From contig VTPC01090942.1 in assembly GCA_011009095.1 (NCBI GenBank), forward strand, positions 1-64,000: DNA of 64,000 nt. The letters are read 5' to 3'. Shown here piece after piece: positions 11,706-24,000 of this stretch. Source of the stretch: Ignelater luminosus (Eukaryota > Arthropoda > Insecta > Coleoptera > Elateridae). The notes under the pieces are model-generated. The model saw nothing but the letters and a program-made list of their open reading frames with translations, had not been told where the DNA came from and did not search any database. Every line of letters begins with the position of its first letter. The stretch's first letter is position 1. The position numbers were made by a program, and so were the translations under genes.

Positions 11706-13446
11706 GATTGATTTTACAAAATTTTTAATCTTTTAGATTCATTTGTTTAGTTAGAGTAATGTCAAGTTTATACGTTTATCCCACCCAAAGGTTTGAGCAA
11801 ATTTGTCTCTTTAACATAGATAAAGACATTCATTAAAACATTTTTTGTAATAAAACGTAATACGATACCTCGTCTTTATTATTTGGCTATTTTATTTAAA
11901 ATGCAAATGTTATTACGTTGACTAGAAACCATAAAAAAAAACTAAATAATCAAGCGTTTATTGCGTGTTAATGGCAAGTATTAATCGGCAACACCATTTG
12001 ATAGGTAATAAATTGACAGTCCACAAAGCTTTTAAAGATTCGGTCAAGGTAGTCTTTTATGCAACGATGACTAGTGACAATTGTGAAAATTATCATTTTT
12101 ACTAAAACAGCAGCGCTCCAACGCAAACAAATGAAAAACAAACTGATTTATTATCAAAGTGGTCTGAATGTTAAATTGCCATTTTACTATTACAGTACTA
12201 TCCTACTAAATATTGGTTTACTATTTATTATGTGCATCTTGCGTAAAAATATTTTTGTTTTCATGCAAATTGAAATTATGTTTAATGAAGAACATAAAGG
12301 TTAATATTCTGTACCACTCAAAATCTATTATTAGAATTTATATTCAAAAACTTAACAAAAAATCAATTTTCCATATAGCCCGGAATAAACATGTTATGAT
12401 AGATGCCGCAATAAATTTTTTTTTAAATATATTTTGACACACGTAATAATCAGTGTGTTAAATATAGCTATATTAACATTTAAGGTCTTTCTGTAAAAGC
12501 ATTTGCATGTTTAAGTCGAAAACTGGTAGTATAAAAAGAAAAATTTATGAACATCGTGTAACAACGAATGGTTATCGAATGAAAACAACTCCGAGAGAAT
12601 TTACAAACACGGAAGTTTAGTAATAGTAGCAATTTCAAATATTTACTTTTGATTTATTAATATTATGTTATGTCTATATCTTGTTCTGAAACTGTAGATA
12701 ATGTTGACATTGTAAATTAAGTTTGTTTTAAAAAATATATTTCTTATGGTGCGTCTTTTACACTATAATAAGATTATTATCTGAGAAATGATGTATTATG
12801 TTTACACAAAAAACTGAATTTTTAAGCATCTTAGATACATATGTAAATATAAAAAAATAAAACCATACAAAAAAAAGATTTATGGTAAAATAGTGCTAAA
12901 GAAGTAATGCTTGGAAATAAAATCAAGAACATAATAAATGTAAAGGAATAACAAAGTTCTATTAGTTTTTAGAGATAGAAAAGTGGTTGGCTGATGTCAG
13001 TCAGTCACTTTGGTATGCCAACCGTCCTTTTAGCCAAAATGTATAGAATAAAAATGTCTAAACTCACCAATTCTAGATTTGCAGCTTAGTTCCCGATGTT
13101 TATTAATTCGCAAAAATACAAACTATTCATTTGTCTTTCTTCTAAATAAATTAGTGTGCTCTTATTACCAATCGGAAGCTCCCGTTTTGGAGTAAAATAT
13201 GTGCAAAATACGTGCACTTTCAAGTTTTAAACAGTGTCTTGTTTAAGTAAATTACAAATTCTGCTAAGGCTATTAATAAGCTGAACATTCTTACAAATAA
13301 AAAAAAATTGCACAAAATATTTCCTAGTTACTTCTGTATTATACAATTACTTTCCATTATCCAGTGTATTTCAAATAGTTCTGTGACACAAAACTTTCAG
13401 AAATAAGGGTTAGAAGAATATACAACGTATGGATGATAGCAGCTTA
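11706..13446. other. Intergenic, AT-rich, mostly nothing recognised
   Basis: No gene found. The last about 80 bases (13370-13446) resemble sequence at 14890-15000, so the mariner that follows landed inside an older repeated segment. Confidence 0.45.
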
Positions 13447-13448
13447 TA

Positions 13449-14712
13449 CGAGGGTGGTCTGAAAAGTTTCCGACCTCAACGTGAAGATGGCAGCACTGGC
13501 AAATAAAAGCTACTGAATTTTGTTGTTCATCTGTTGACAGTTACTCACCAAAGTTTCAGCCATTTTGGACGCGCAGTTTTTATGTAACAGTCGTTTGAGT
13601 GAGTTGATGTGAGTTTTTTTGTGAAAATGAACAAAATCGAGTATCGAGCTGTCATTAAATATTTGCTTTTGAAAGGCAATACGCCTTCGCAAATAAAAGA
13701 TGAGTTGGATTCTGTGTATGGGGACTCTGCACCATCATTTACCACAGTGAAATTTAGGGCTGCTGAATTTAAACGTGGCCGTAAGAGCTTGGGAGACGAT
13801 GAACGTTCGGGACGTCCAAAAACTGCAACTACCGACGAAAACATCACCAAAGTTCACCAAATGGTGCTAGAGAGATAGCAGAGGTTATGGACATGTCAAA
13901 AGAACGTATTTGTCACATATTAAATCAACATTTAGGCATGAGAAAGCTGTCCGCGCGTTGGGTGCCGCGTTTGCTCACGTTAGACCAAAAACGTGTTCGA
14001 ATAAATATTTCCAACGCTCTTTTGGCGCAGTTTACGCGAAATAAATCCGAGTTTTGGCGCCGATTAATTACTGTAGATGAAACTTGGATATGCCATTATA
14101 CGCCCGAAACAAAAATACAGTCCAAACAGTGGACTGCAAAGGGGGAACCGCCTCCAAAAAAAGCAAAAACTGTTTTTTCGGCTGGGAAAGTGATAGCAAC
14201 TGTTTTTTGGGATAGTCATGGAGTTATTTTAATCGATTATCTTCAAAAAGGAAAAACCATTACAGGAGCATACTATGCATCATTACTTGACAAGCTGAAG
14301 GCAGAACTTGCGAAAAAACGGCCACATTTGCAGAAAAGGAAAATCCTGTTTCACCAAGACCGTCTCACACCTCAGCGGTTGCCATGGCGAAAATCCACGA
14401 ATTACGGTTTGAACTGCTTGACCATCTGCCTTACTCACCAGATCTAGCCCCAAGCGACTTCTTTTTGTTCCCTCATCTAAAAATTGCGCTCGGAGGACAA
14501 AGATTTTCGTCAAATGAAGAGGCAATCACCTTCGTGAACAATTATTTTGCAGAGAAAAATGCCGAGTACTATTTGGACGGGTTACAGAGATGGGAGCATC
14601 GCTGGGAGAAGTGTGTAGAGTTACAAGGAGAGTATGTTGAAAAATAAAAAAAGATTTTCAGAAAAAATCTCTTGTATCTTTGTTAGGTTGGAAACTTTCC
14701 AGACCACCCTCG
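13449..14712 (+). mobile_element. Mariner element, near full length (1264 bp)
   Basis: Flanked by TA dinucleotides (13447-13448 and 14713-14714), the mariner target duplication. The ends are imperfect inverted repeats starting CGAGGGTGGTCTGAAAAG on the left and, inverted, CGAGGGTGGTCTGGAAAG on the right. The interior carries a frameshifted transposase in the forward direction. A second copy of the family is at 57846-58777. Confidence 0.92.
13627..14647 (+). pseudogene. Mariner transposase, two small deletions
   Basis: DD34D transposase of the mariner family. The N-terminal helix-turn-helix region starts MNKIEYRAVIKYLLLKGN. The linker region has GDDERSGRPKTATT. Catalytic segments are TVDETW (first Asp), H-Q-D (second Asp) and YSPDLAPSDFFLF (third Asp). 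The C-terminus is CVELQGEYVEK before TAA 14645. A deletion of about 20 nt at 13870-13880, judged against the copy at 58 kb, shifts the frame after HQMVL. A second deletion of about 10 nt right after H-Q-D (near 14362) removes the expected 'NAPAH' and shifts the frame again. It is therefore inactive, though the element is otherwise well preserved and so fairly young. Confidence 0.9.
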
Positions 14713-14715
14713 TAG

Positions 14716-15928
14716 CTTACCCATAATAGATAAAACCTTAACGCACAGCATGTTTCAACGACCATGGAATGATAATAGCATTGTTATTTATATGTACAAA
14801 CATCAAAATATTTCACTGAGGAAAATTACACAAGATGATTACCTCTACATTCTAAAATTATTTCCTACTGTACAGAGTGTTCTAAATAATCTTGACACTG
14901 CAAACTTTCAGAATAAAAAGTTAGAATAAAAGAAAGGTATTGAAGATTAAAACTTGGAAATTACTCACAACGAGTAAAATCTTAATCTATAGGATGTTTC
15001 AATAGCAGCAGATTTAAAAACATGGTTACACTTTTTTCAAACTTGTCCACTTGTTTTGTAGTGATAAAAAACATCTTAGGTCTGATTTACATAAATCTCT
15101 GAGCTTTGTTTTTTAAAAACAGTTATCTAAACAATTTAATAGTTTTATTATACAGTGTGATCAAGAAATGCAAATGCAGTAAGCTTTCTTGAATCTTTTT
15201 AAATTGAACACCTTGTATCTTTGTCATTCTTAATTAAGAGAGTAAGAAATGAAACATACAAAAGTGTTGGTTTAATATGTCTTTAAGTTTAAAATTAAGA
15301 TTCTGTATATCAAAACTAGGTTAAAACCTTAATAATATTGTTTATGAAAAACAAAAGTCAAAGTTCGAGAAACTTTAAAATAAGCAACTGAATAACGTCA
15401 AAGTGATTAGGTTTATACTCGTTGCGTCCGATTGCAGTCAGAATTAAACGAATGGAGAGAAAGAAAAGACAAAACGTATCTAGATACGTTTTTATGAAAC
15501 ACGTAATTAAAAACAGTCTAAGAACGTGGTGATTAGACAGACAGAATGGTCCTGCTTAAATAATAGTAAAAATCCATACCATAGAAGAAGCAAAACGGAT
15601 TATACAGAAGAATTGGTGGTTTGGAAAGGCATATAAGGGTGAACACTGTCAGATAGAATGAACTCTACCTGAGAATTCTAAACGCAATCTTTGCAGCTAA
15701 TCTTGAAAGGGCTTGTCTGGATCTCGGATGTTATAAAATTTAGAAAAAGCATTGAAATGGAGGTGTACAGACCTAAACGTTTCCTTGGTAGATATGGAAC
15801 ATAATTCCAGTGAGAGGTTTTTCCATTCTTGCTTGAAGGGCAAGAAAACTTTTATAGAGGGTACGAAGATTAACATATCAGCTAAACAGCTCTTTGGGTT
15901 TAAAACCAAAGAAATTAAGTGGTTCTTA
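14716..15928. other. Intergenic with an old, degraded repeat
   Basis: The stretch at about 14870-15010 (ACAGAGTGTTCTAAATAAT..., then GATGTTTCAATAGC) resembles sequence split by the mariner (13370-13446 joined to 14715-14790). It looks like a decayed duplicated repeat unit. No gene is supported in the rest. Confidence 0.4.
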
Positions 15929-16468
15929 AGGTAGTCCCATTCAAACAGGACCACACATTTATTTAAATATTTTAAAAACTACAAATGATAAACTCATGAT
16001 AGTTTAGATTTATGTACTATATTGTCCACCATTGTCGATCACCTTTTGCCATTTCTCAGGCATCATGGAAACACCTTGATATAGGCCACGCTCCAAACCA
16101 TCTTGCAAAACCTCATCAATCCTGTTTTTGAGGACATCAAAGTTGGCATATCGAGTGCCACTTAGACCAATCTTCAGATTTCCGAAACAGTTAAAATTAC
16201 ATGGCTGAAGTCTGACGAATTTGGTGGCTGGATCCCCTTTTGATCAAGCCACTTACGCAAAACATTGGCAATGTGTGGACGCGCATTGTCATGTGCGTGA
16301 ACGGGCTTCTTGACGTTGCGTGCCGCCATCCAATTTGGAATATTGCGCACCAGAAAGTTTTGGTACACCTTGCCGGTCACAGTCTGTCCTTGCTATAGCG
16401 CCCTCTACTGTCTTTGTAATATGCGAGCGGACGCGGTCCAACGCGGTCCTGTTTGAATGCGACTACCT
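15929..16468 (-). mobile_element. Short mariner/Tc1-derived deletion element (540 bp) with inverted repeats
   Basis: The left end reads GGTAGTCCCATTCAAACAGG and then ACC (from 15930). The right end read inward is the same with one mismatch (GGTAGTCGCATTCAAACAGG, from 16467). TA-rich flanks fit TA target duplication. The interior is the C-terminal part of a mariner-type transposase on the minus strand, so this is an internally deleted non-autonomous copy. Confidence 0.75.
16010..16380 (-). pseudogene. Mariner-type transposase C-terminal fragment
   Basis: The minus-strand reading gives KKPVHAHDNARPHIANVLRK (second catalytic Asp in the D-N-A-R-P-H motif), then W-L-D-Q-K-G. A frameshift follows near PPNSSD, then another frame reads NRIDEVLQDGLERGLYQGVS and ends DNGGQYST before TAA at 16012-16010. 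This is a different lineage from the 13.4 kb mariner, judging by its C-terminus and inverted repeats. Confidence 0.75.
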
Positions 16469-16581
16469 AATATTTTAACAAGTGGAAGAGGAAGTTATCA
16501 AAATTCATTGTAAATTGAATTCTTTATTATTTCTTCATTTCATTTTATAGTTCATTCAAAAATACATCCGAATTGTACTAA

Positions 16582-17719
16582 AAGCCTGTCTTATAAATTT
16601 TGGCACACATTAAAGATGGTTTATATAAAATTTGTTAGAGAGCTATGGATTTGCAAGTTTATAAAACCAATTGCCACGCGCATTACAAAGCGACGATGAC
16701 AACTGTTTGACAATTAATGTCCAAAGATGTCGTACAGGCGTTGAGAAAAAAGAATCTATTAATTAGTTGGACACCTTTCAAACAAGGATATCTTGAATTT
16801 GTTTGCAAGTAAAAATATATCGCAAAGAACCGTTTATCGCACCATAAGGATTACAGGGAGGGTAAAGTTTGTGTAAATAGAAAAAAATGTGACTAACCGA
16901 GTAGTAAGTAAACCTGTCAACAGTGACATGAATCGTATCGGTGTGTCAACACGACAATTAGGGCGGAAATTCGGTATTTCAAAATATACTGTTCATCGAA
17001 TTTTGATAAAAACGGTGTGAAAACAGTCTCCAAGTTACCCTACAGTGCAGTTGCAGAAAATACCAAAATGCTGCCGTGCTTTACGTCGAAATGTTTTCAG
17101 AGATGAAACATTCATCATTCTTGATGATCAAAAATTACAATTTGTCAGTGGTTTTTACACTGAAAACGTTTCAGGTTGTTCCGAAGATGTAAAATTTAAA
17201 CCTGCTGGTAAATTTGAACCTAAAATGTTAGTTTGGTGTACGATTACATTGAAGAGAGTTTCTGAACCATTTATATCCAATGTCAGGTCGTCTATATAAA
17301 GCAGCATTTAACAAAATTGGAGGACTTTATTCAAATTAACATAAAGGCGATAAAATTTGTGCCAAAAGTGGACAATCCGCCTAACATTTTTTCAGGCTCG
17401 CCCTATGGAGCATTTTTGGTCACTTTTAAGTAGATTTAGTCTACAGTGTCGGTTGGGAAGCCAAAACCGAAGACTAACTCTGGAAACGCATTAAACAGAA
17501 AATTAAAGAAGTTGGCATGAGGGTCGTTCAACAAATGATACGTAATATAAGACATATTCTAAGACAAATTAAAGACTTTGGACCAACTTCAGTTGTATAG
17601 TTTGTTTTTTGTTAGTAGCGATGTTCTTAATCATAAACATAAACATTTGCATTCTGAAGTCCTTCATTTCTACTAGGTAGCAAAATTCTATTTTGTGTCA
17701 AAACTTATGAGACAAGCCT
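16582..17719 (+). mobile_element. Tc1-like element relic with inverted repeats (about 1.14 kb)
   Basis: The left end reads AAGCCTGTCTTATAAATTTT and then GGCACAC (16582-16608). The right end read inward is AGGCTTGTCTCATAAGTTTT and then GACACAA (17719-17693), matching over most positions. A TA lies at or beside each end. The interior carries a heavily mutated transposase. Confidence 0.7.
16725..17600 (+). pseudogene. Tc1-like transposase, degenerate
   Basis: Forward fragments include a helix-turn-helix-like N-terminus (VNTTIRAEI near 16950), FRDETFIILDDQK (first catalytic Asp region, 17096-17133), KMLVWCTITLKRVSEPFI (17223-17277) and IKFVPKVDNPPN (near 17355). The tail is WKRIKQKIKEVGMRVVQQM (17480-17540), ending VV before TAG. 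This is the usual order in Tc1/mariner transposases. Stops and frameshifts interrupt the reading at many points. Confidence 0.65.
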
Positions 17720-18714
17720 TATTTAGAAAAACTAATTGTTTTTTATCTCAATCGTAGCAGCAATTCTCCTTTCAATATTTCTAAAAGGGCTGCATCCATA
17801 GAGGTCATGCCGAGCACCTATTGTATCTGTGACTTTAAGTACTGCAAAGCAGCAACCGTTTCAGATATTTGAAGAGAACTACTGTTTTTATACCTTATTA
17901 CACTGAAAGACACTGTTACTTTTAATATGTTTGAAGAGACTGTAGCCCTTATGAACTCCAAAAAATACGATTTTGAAATTTTCATGCTATTGCCTGCACA
18001 ACTTCACCAAACCTCATAACTCCAAAAAATTTAAATCATCGAACAAAAGGGAAAAACAAACCACGTATATTTTTAGCATGGAATTTCGTTATTGCAAACC
18101 AAGTAACTCCTAGCAGGGGCAGCCTGTTGTAATGCAAAAGTGTGCTGTCTGTGCAGTGTTTCGATTTATCTGTGATTACAACATTTTTTTATTGTTTGGA
18201 GGCTATATAGCACGTGTTTGAAGGTTGGTAATGCAATATAATATTATTTTAGCATAAAATTATAATGAATATAAAATTTTAAGTTGAAAACTAACCTGTT
18301 TGAAAAGGATATGTGATTTACGTGTTTTGTTAACAAAACAAAGTTTTAGGTTAGTTTGCAATTTTTGAGGAGTTACACGTTTTCATTCTATCAACGTTTA
18401 CTTCTAAAATAATTTAATTAAAATTGTACTTTACTAAGGTTAGTTTAAATTCAGGTAATTTATAAGTTTTATAAGGATTTACTAGCAGAAAAACATTATT
18501 TTTTGTGTACTTCTACTAAACTCAGATAGAGTTACGTTGTGTGCTAATCTGTTCTTTATGAAGTTACGTGGTTTTATTTCAATATGAAACGGTAGATACG
18601 GGGTTTATTTACAATTAAAGGTTTTGAATGAAAGACATTCCAGGAGTTAAGTGGTCTGTATTCGTTTTATTAAACTGACCACTAATTACGTTTTTGTTAC
18701 TTTTCAGTTCAAAA
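17720..18714. other. Intergenic, nothing recognised
   Basis: No gene recognised. A TTTTCAG at 18701-18707 directly before the next gene's ATG could be a splice acceptor from an upstream non-coding exon. Confidence 0.45.
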
Positions 18715-18912
18715 ATGTCTTTGAGAACAAAAAAAATACTAAAACTAGCAATAATTGCACAATCTGACAAGGGAAATGGTGGATGTTTGCTTTTGCCGCC
18801 GGTCAAGAACCAAGATTGTACTGACTGTGCTAATTCACCTTCAAAGATTGACAAGGAAGATGTCATTGTTGATGATAGTATTTCTACAGCAGACACGTTT
18901 ATGATTGATGAA

Positions 18913-19525
18913 AATGGCATCTGAAGCTCAAAATCAAACAGCTGATGTAAATGACTTAAATAATTTAATAATATTGGAGACTGAAAATAGTAACAAAAAT
19001 GTTAATAACACACAATTAGTAGAGGAAATGGAAGAAGTCAAGATATAAGTTTTGGAAGTCTCCCTATAAACCTAAACTTTTCAGATACTGAAGCACTTAG
19101 TGCTGTTAAAGAATTACATTATGATTGTAACAAACGGACCCATACAGACCTTGATTATAGTTTAATAAGTGAAAGTGTTTACTGTCAAGCAGAAAAATCT
19201 AATGAGTTTATCTCAGAACCATGTGACAAGGGAACAAAAGATGCAACGGAGTTAAGTCAAGAGGTAAACAGTCGACAAGAAATAATTGTGGTAGCTGAAG
19301 TTTAAAATGAGAAAAATCAATTATCAGAACCTAGAGTTCTGTGGGATAATAAAATGGCAGAACCCAATCATCAAATCAGTACGACTATTGACGTAGAAAC
19401 TGCTGATATAAATGACTTGAATATAATTACAATAGAAACAGAAGCAAATAACAGTGTTAATAACACAGAATCAGTTGAGGCAATTGAAGAAACTAAAAAT
19501 CTTGATAAAGATATAAGTCAAGATA
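18913..19525 (+). repeat. Diverged internal duplication of an acidic segment
   Basis: 18913-19043 (translating ADVNDLNNLIILETENSN and onward) is similar to 19354-19525 (ADINDLNIITIETEANNS and onward), about 440 bp apart. Both are acidic, Asn-rich and lie in the N-terminal part of the broken gene. Confidence 0.6.
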
Positions 19526-19648
19526 TTCTGAAACCCAGAAGAAGAAAACGACATCAAGTAACAGAAGATGATTGGGAAGTTAAAAAAAGCAAAGATCTTA
19601 CGTGAACAAGGTAAAGAATACAAAGGGAGAAAGGTTATAGATGGAAAA

Positions 19649-19990
19649 GTCACAGGATTTGTCAGTAGGCCTAAGAGAACGATGAAAGAAGTTACTTGCA
19701 AATGTAAAGGTAAAACCTTCTATTGCAAGACATTGACAAAAACAGAAAGACAAAAGATCAATGATTTTTGGAAGTTGAGCTGGAAGGAAAGAAAGATTTT
19801 CATAAAAACTATGACAGGTGTCACAGGATTTGTCAGTAGGCCTAAGAGAACGATGAAAGAAGTTACTTGCAAATGTAAAGGTAAAACCTTCTATTGCAAG
19901 ACATTGACAAAAACAGAAAGACAAAAGATCAATGATTTTTGGAAGTTGAGCTGGAAGGAAAGAAAGATTTTCATAAAAACTATGACAGGT
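19649..19990 (+). repeat. Perfect in-frame 171-bp tandem duplication
   Basis: 19649-19819 and 19820-19990 are identical as far as I can read. The unit is 57 codons and keeps the frame open. It covers the finger-like CKCKGKTFYC patch and the KINDFWKLSWKERKIFIKTM segment. Confidence 0.9.
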
Positions 19991-21008
19991 GTAAATTTTA
20001 CCCAAAGATCTCGGGATAGGAAAATTGAAAACACTTCACGCCGAAAATTTTCTTTTAAATTCTATTTATATGTAGATAATTCAGCAAAGGTCAGAGTATG
20101 CAAAAAGACATTACTGGCAATTTTAGGGATAGGAGAATGGATGGTCAACAAGTGGTTAGAAGACGGAGGAGAAGATCATGTAGAGTTGGCAGAAAAAGAC
20201 GAAACCGACGAGAAAACTGAAAATAAAAGACAATCAAGGAAGATTACAAGACAACGGAATTTAAATGAAAGATTTAATTTATTAAAAGAGTTTTTATTGG
20301 CATTGCCAAATGTAGAATCACATTATTGTCGGGCATCTTCTCAAAAACTCTATTTGGAGCCTTGTTGGACGTCAAAGTCTCAGTTGTTCAAGGTTTATAC
20401 TGACAATTGGTGCAAGGAAAAAATGCAAGCCACTGTCTTCCTGTACATTCCACAAAACGTTTGAAGATCTGAATTTGTCTTTATACAGACCAAAGAAAGA
20501 TCAATGTGATATATGTAGAGCATACAAGCTAAAACACATTAATAGCGAAGAATACAAGGATCATTCAAAGAAGAAAACCGCTGCTAGGCAAGAAAAAGAC
20601 AACGATAAAAGAAATGAAGAGCATGTTTACACGGTGGATCTTCAGAGCCTGTTATTGTGTCCTAAATCAAATGCTTCAGACATATATTACAGGAGGAAAC
20701 TTTCGGTCCACAACCTTTGTATGTATGATCTAAAGACAAAAGATGAATTTTGCTACCTGTGGAATGAAACAAAAGGCGAATTCACTGCAAATGAGTTTGC
20801 AAGCATTGTAAGTCATTTCATTCAATCCCAGTTACCGCTTCGCAACAATGCAAAGAAAATAATAATTGTCAGTGACGGCTGTAACTATCAAAACAGAAGT
20901 TCTATTTTGAGCAATGCCTTGTTACATTTAGCTGTTAAGTACAAGATCTGTATCGAAAACAAATATCTGGAAAAAGGTCACACTCAAATGGAGTGGTTTG
21001 TTAAGTAG

Positions 21009-24000
21009 GCCAGCGATATACTATTTTGTTTTATCAATATCAAGATTATTGTTGTTGTTAATGATGCTATTGTTGACGTAGTTTTACTTTTTACTTTCTC
21101 TCTCTTCCCTATGAGTTTTTTTTTGTAAAAGGGAATTTCTGTATGTCTTATTGATGTGTGATTTTCTTCAAAATTCTAAATAAGCATAAGCGTTTCAAAT
21201 TAATGAAAATTTTTTGTCCTACAACTGTTTGGTCATCCACTTTATGGAGAATGTAGGAAGTATTGTTTTCCTCAACATTCTTATCCCAGGTTTTATATTC
21301 ACCAACTAATAAAGTGTAATTATAATAACTTATTCTAGTTCGAATCGAATATATTAAATCAATTAAAAATGCAAAGTGCAACACCAACGAGCTTAAAGGA
21401 AATAAATCCTTAAAAGGTTTTTAAAGGTAACAAACAACGATTATATTCCAGGTGTAAAATTATTTACCTAAAGAAAAATAAAATAAAAAATGTACCATTT
21501 TCCCACTTCATTAATTAATATTAACATAATTAACAATATTAAGATGTATAATTAGAAAATAAAGCGAAAAAACAACTATTTTTAAACGACCATGACAAAG
21601 ACTATAAAACAATAAATTAATTATCTCACTACCTAATTTTTACCAAGTCCGTAAAAAACCTGAATCACCAGCTGGTTTAAGAAATGGAATGATGACATTT
21701 AAATTTATACGTCACTATACACATATCTGTACTGTGAACTTGATCGAGAATATTTTTCAGCACGTAAAGGTCCCATGAAGGTAGGTTAGTGTCTACCAAC
21801 TGCGTATGGACCACCACTAGGATTTTTGCGATACAAATTTGCAGAAGGTGGACAGGCACGCCCTAGGAAAGTGTTTATGTATTTATTATTCATCAGTTTT
21901 AGGTGGATATTACAGGACAAGCCTCCACGTTTATTACCAGTTTCGTTTTTGTTATAGACACACCTCGTTTAAATGTTATTATTCAATGTCGAGGATTTTT
22001 AAATTATAAAAGAAAAAAATGTTAATCATCTGTTTGTCTTGTTTATTTGGGAAGTAATTATATACAGAGGAGTATTTTAAATTGCTATAAATACATTTCC
22101 TTATTTACTCTAATGATGTTTTTGTTTTAATTTTGTTTACTGTAATTTACTTTTTTGTTTTGTTTTCTTTAATGTTTTATTTTGAAATTGTTTGTCTTTC
22201 TCAATGAAAGATTTTATGAAACTGACTGTTTTCTGTAAAATTTCTCTATCACTTGTGAACCTATTTCTATATGTCCTATTTACACTTACATTTTCGTTAA
22301 TCAGTGCTGTCCCCTGACGGGTATTATTTGTGAATTTATAGTATGAATGTGGACATCATAGAGAAACGTGATCTGATAATCTAAAGGTCAGAGCTTTACT
22401 AATTTAGTATGTATTTATAAAAAGGCGTAATTAAAGTAAATGGCAAAAGAGATTGCAACGAGGATAGTTAATAGAGCAGCTCAATTATTATGTAAATCAA
22501 AACAAGAAATGATGATTATTAATATTAATATACCGCTTATGAGTTATTTTCATTCTGGATTATACGTAATGTGACTGTAGGTAAAACATATTTTATTGAA
22601 ACTAACAAGCAATAAAACTGAAAACGCTTTCAAATTTGTCTCTTCACATTAATTTATCACTAAGTTTAATAAAAATTGATTACCTACTTAATATTCTAAG
22701 CGGATATTCAAAGACATTAGGATGCTCTCAGATATGTAAATCTAGTCGATAAAATAGGAATTCCGGAAGTACACAGACAAATAGGCTTATCTGACGTATA
22801 TTTTCCGTCTTTATTACTTCCAGTTTATTTTTAGCTTTCGAACTAGACAGAAATTGTATAGCTGGAAATCATTGATTCCTAATTATACCTACAGAATTAT
22901 CGCAACTCAAATTTCAGCTTTGGGATCTTATAACGTATATACATTTGAGAACGTAAAGGAGTAAGCTGAGAACAATTTCGTTGACAGAAATCAATCCAAG
23001 TTCATGAACTACGAGCGTCAACGGCTCTTACATTTTCTTTCTTCTCGTATTACTTGTTTTATTTATAATAAAATAAATTTAATAGTTTGATGATCGAAGG
23101 TTTAAATTAACAAACATAATTATCAACATTATTCACACGAAAACAATTTTATTTGTATAAACAGTATATTCGTGTAGGTAAATGGCAATATAAATAAGAA
23201 ATTTTAATTACAAAAACTTAAATTTGAAATTATATAAGCAAGACAACTCTTTAATCTATAGAATCTCACAATTAGAATATTCAGATCAATATATTCTCAC
23301 AATTACTTTTGACAATACAGAGTGTTCTGTAAGAGTAGCACACAGCTCAAACTTTTTAAATTGGGACATAGAAGTTTGTTGATAGCAATCTACGAAATCT
23401 GTAGATTAATCTTGTTTTGTCTTGAAACGTCATTTATTAATTTCTAAACTCGATTATTTTATTTTTGTTATGATAGAAACTAAGAAGACGGAGATATCGC
23501 AGCAAAACTAGTTTTTGTAAACCTTAAATAAAGGTGGTAAAGAATGTCAGTAGCTGTTTAAACGAGATGGGGTTAGAAACTATCCCAGAATGAATTTTAT
23601 CAAAATATGTATTTAGTTTTTCTTGCGTTTTTCTAGCTGCTAGTTTGGATTCTCTTTTGTCCATCTAGAAAGCTGTTGTGGTGTGTTTATGACCGCTTCC
23701 AAAAGTTTCTATGCAATCTCTGAGTTAATTTCCAAAGTTGAAGTGTATTGATATTGGAATTTGTATAATCTTATAAGGTGTTATAATGACCTAAAATTTA
23801 AAACAGACTAAATCCGCAGAAGAACAGTATAAAACTCCTCAAAAGTCAATACTTGCGCTTCTACCCTTTGAATTAAGCGAACTTTCAGTCCTATGACTCT
23901 ATGGCTTCTTTCGTAATGTCTCTGTCAGCTGTCTATAAGCACCAACAAGCTGAGTGAACACCACTACAGCGACCCCTACATGATATAAAACAACAAAATG

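Larger units (their letters stand above)
18715..21008 (+). pseudogene. Multi-copy-type insect protein, probably transposase-derived, frameshifted
   Basis: Open segments: 18715-18924 (MSLRTKKILKLA..., ends TGA), 19354-19605, 19568-20464 and 20475-21008. Together they recall a large family of uncharacterised insect proteins. The order is a basic R-R-R-K-R-H region, a Cys-rich finger-like patch (CKCKGKTFYC), a KKTLLAILGIGEW segment, then LPNVESHYCRASSQKLYLEP. Next come KKDQCDICRAYK, VYTVDLQSLLL, IIIVSDGCNYQNRS and LEKGHTQMEW. The spaced acidic residues (V-D-L-Q, S-D-G-C, K-G-H-T-Q-M-E) look like an RNase H-type DDE core, hence probable transposase origin; this is inference. The reading breaks at 19605/19568 and 20464/20475, and it stops soon after Q-M-E, where relatives as I recall them continue. 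No terminal repeats were found. Confidence 0.55.

Noticed and set aside
19649..19990. Direct repeats as a CRISPR-like or satellite array
   Set aside because: There are only two abutting copies without spacers, inside an open reading frame, so it is a simple tandem duplication.
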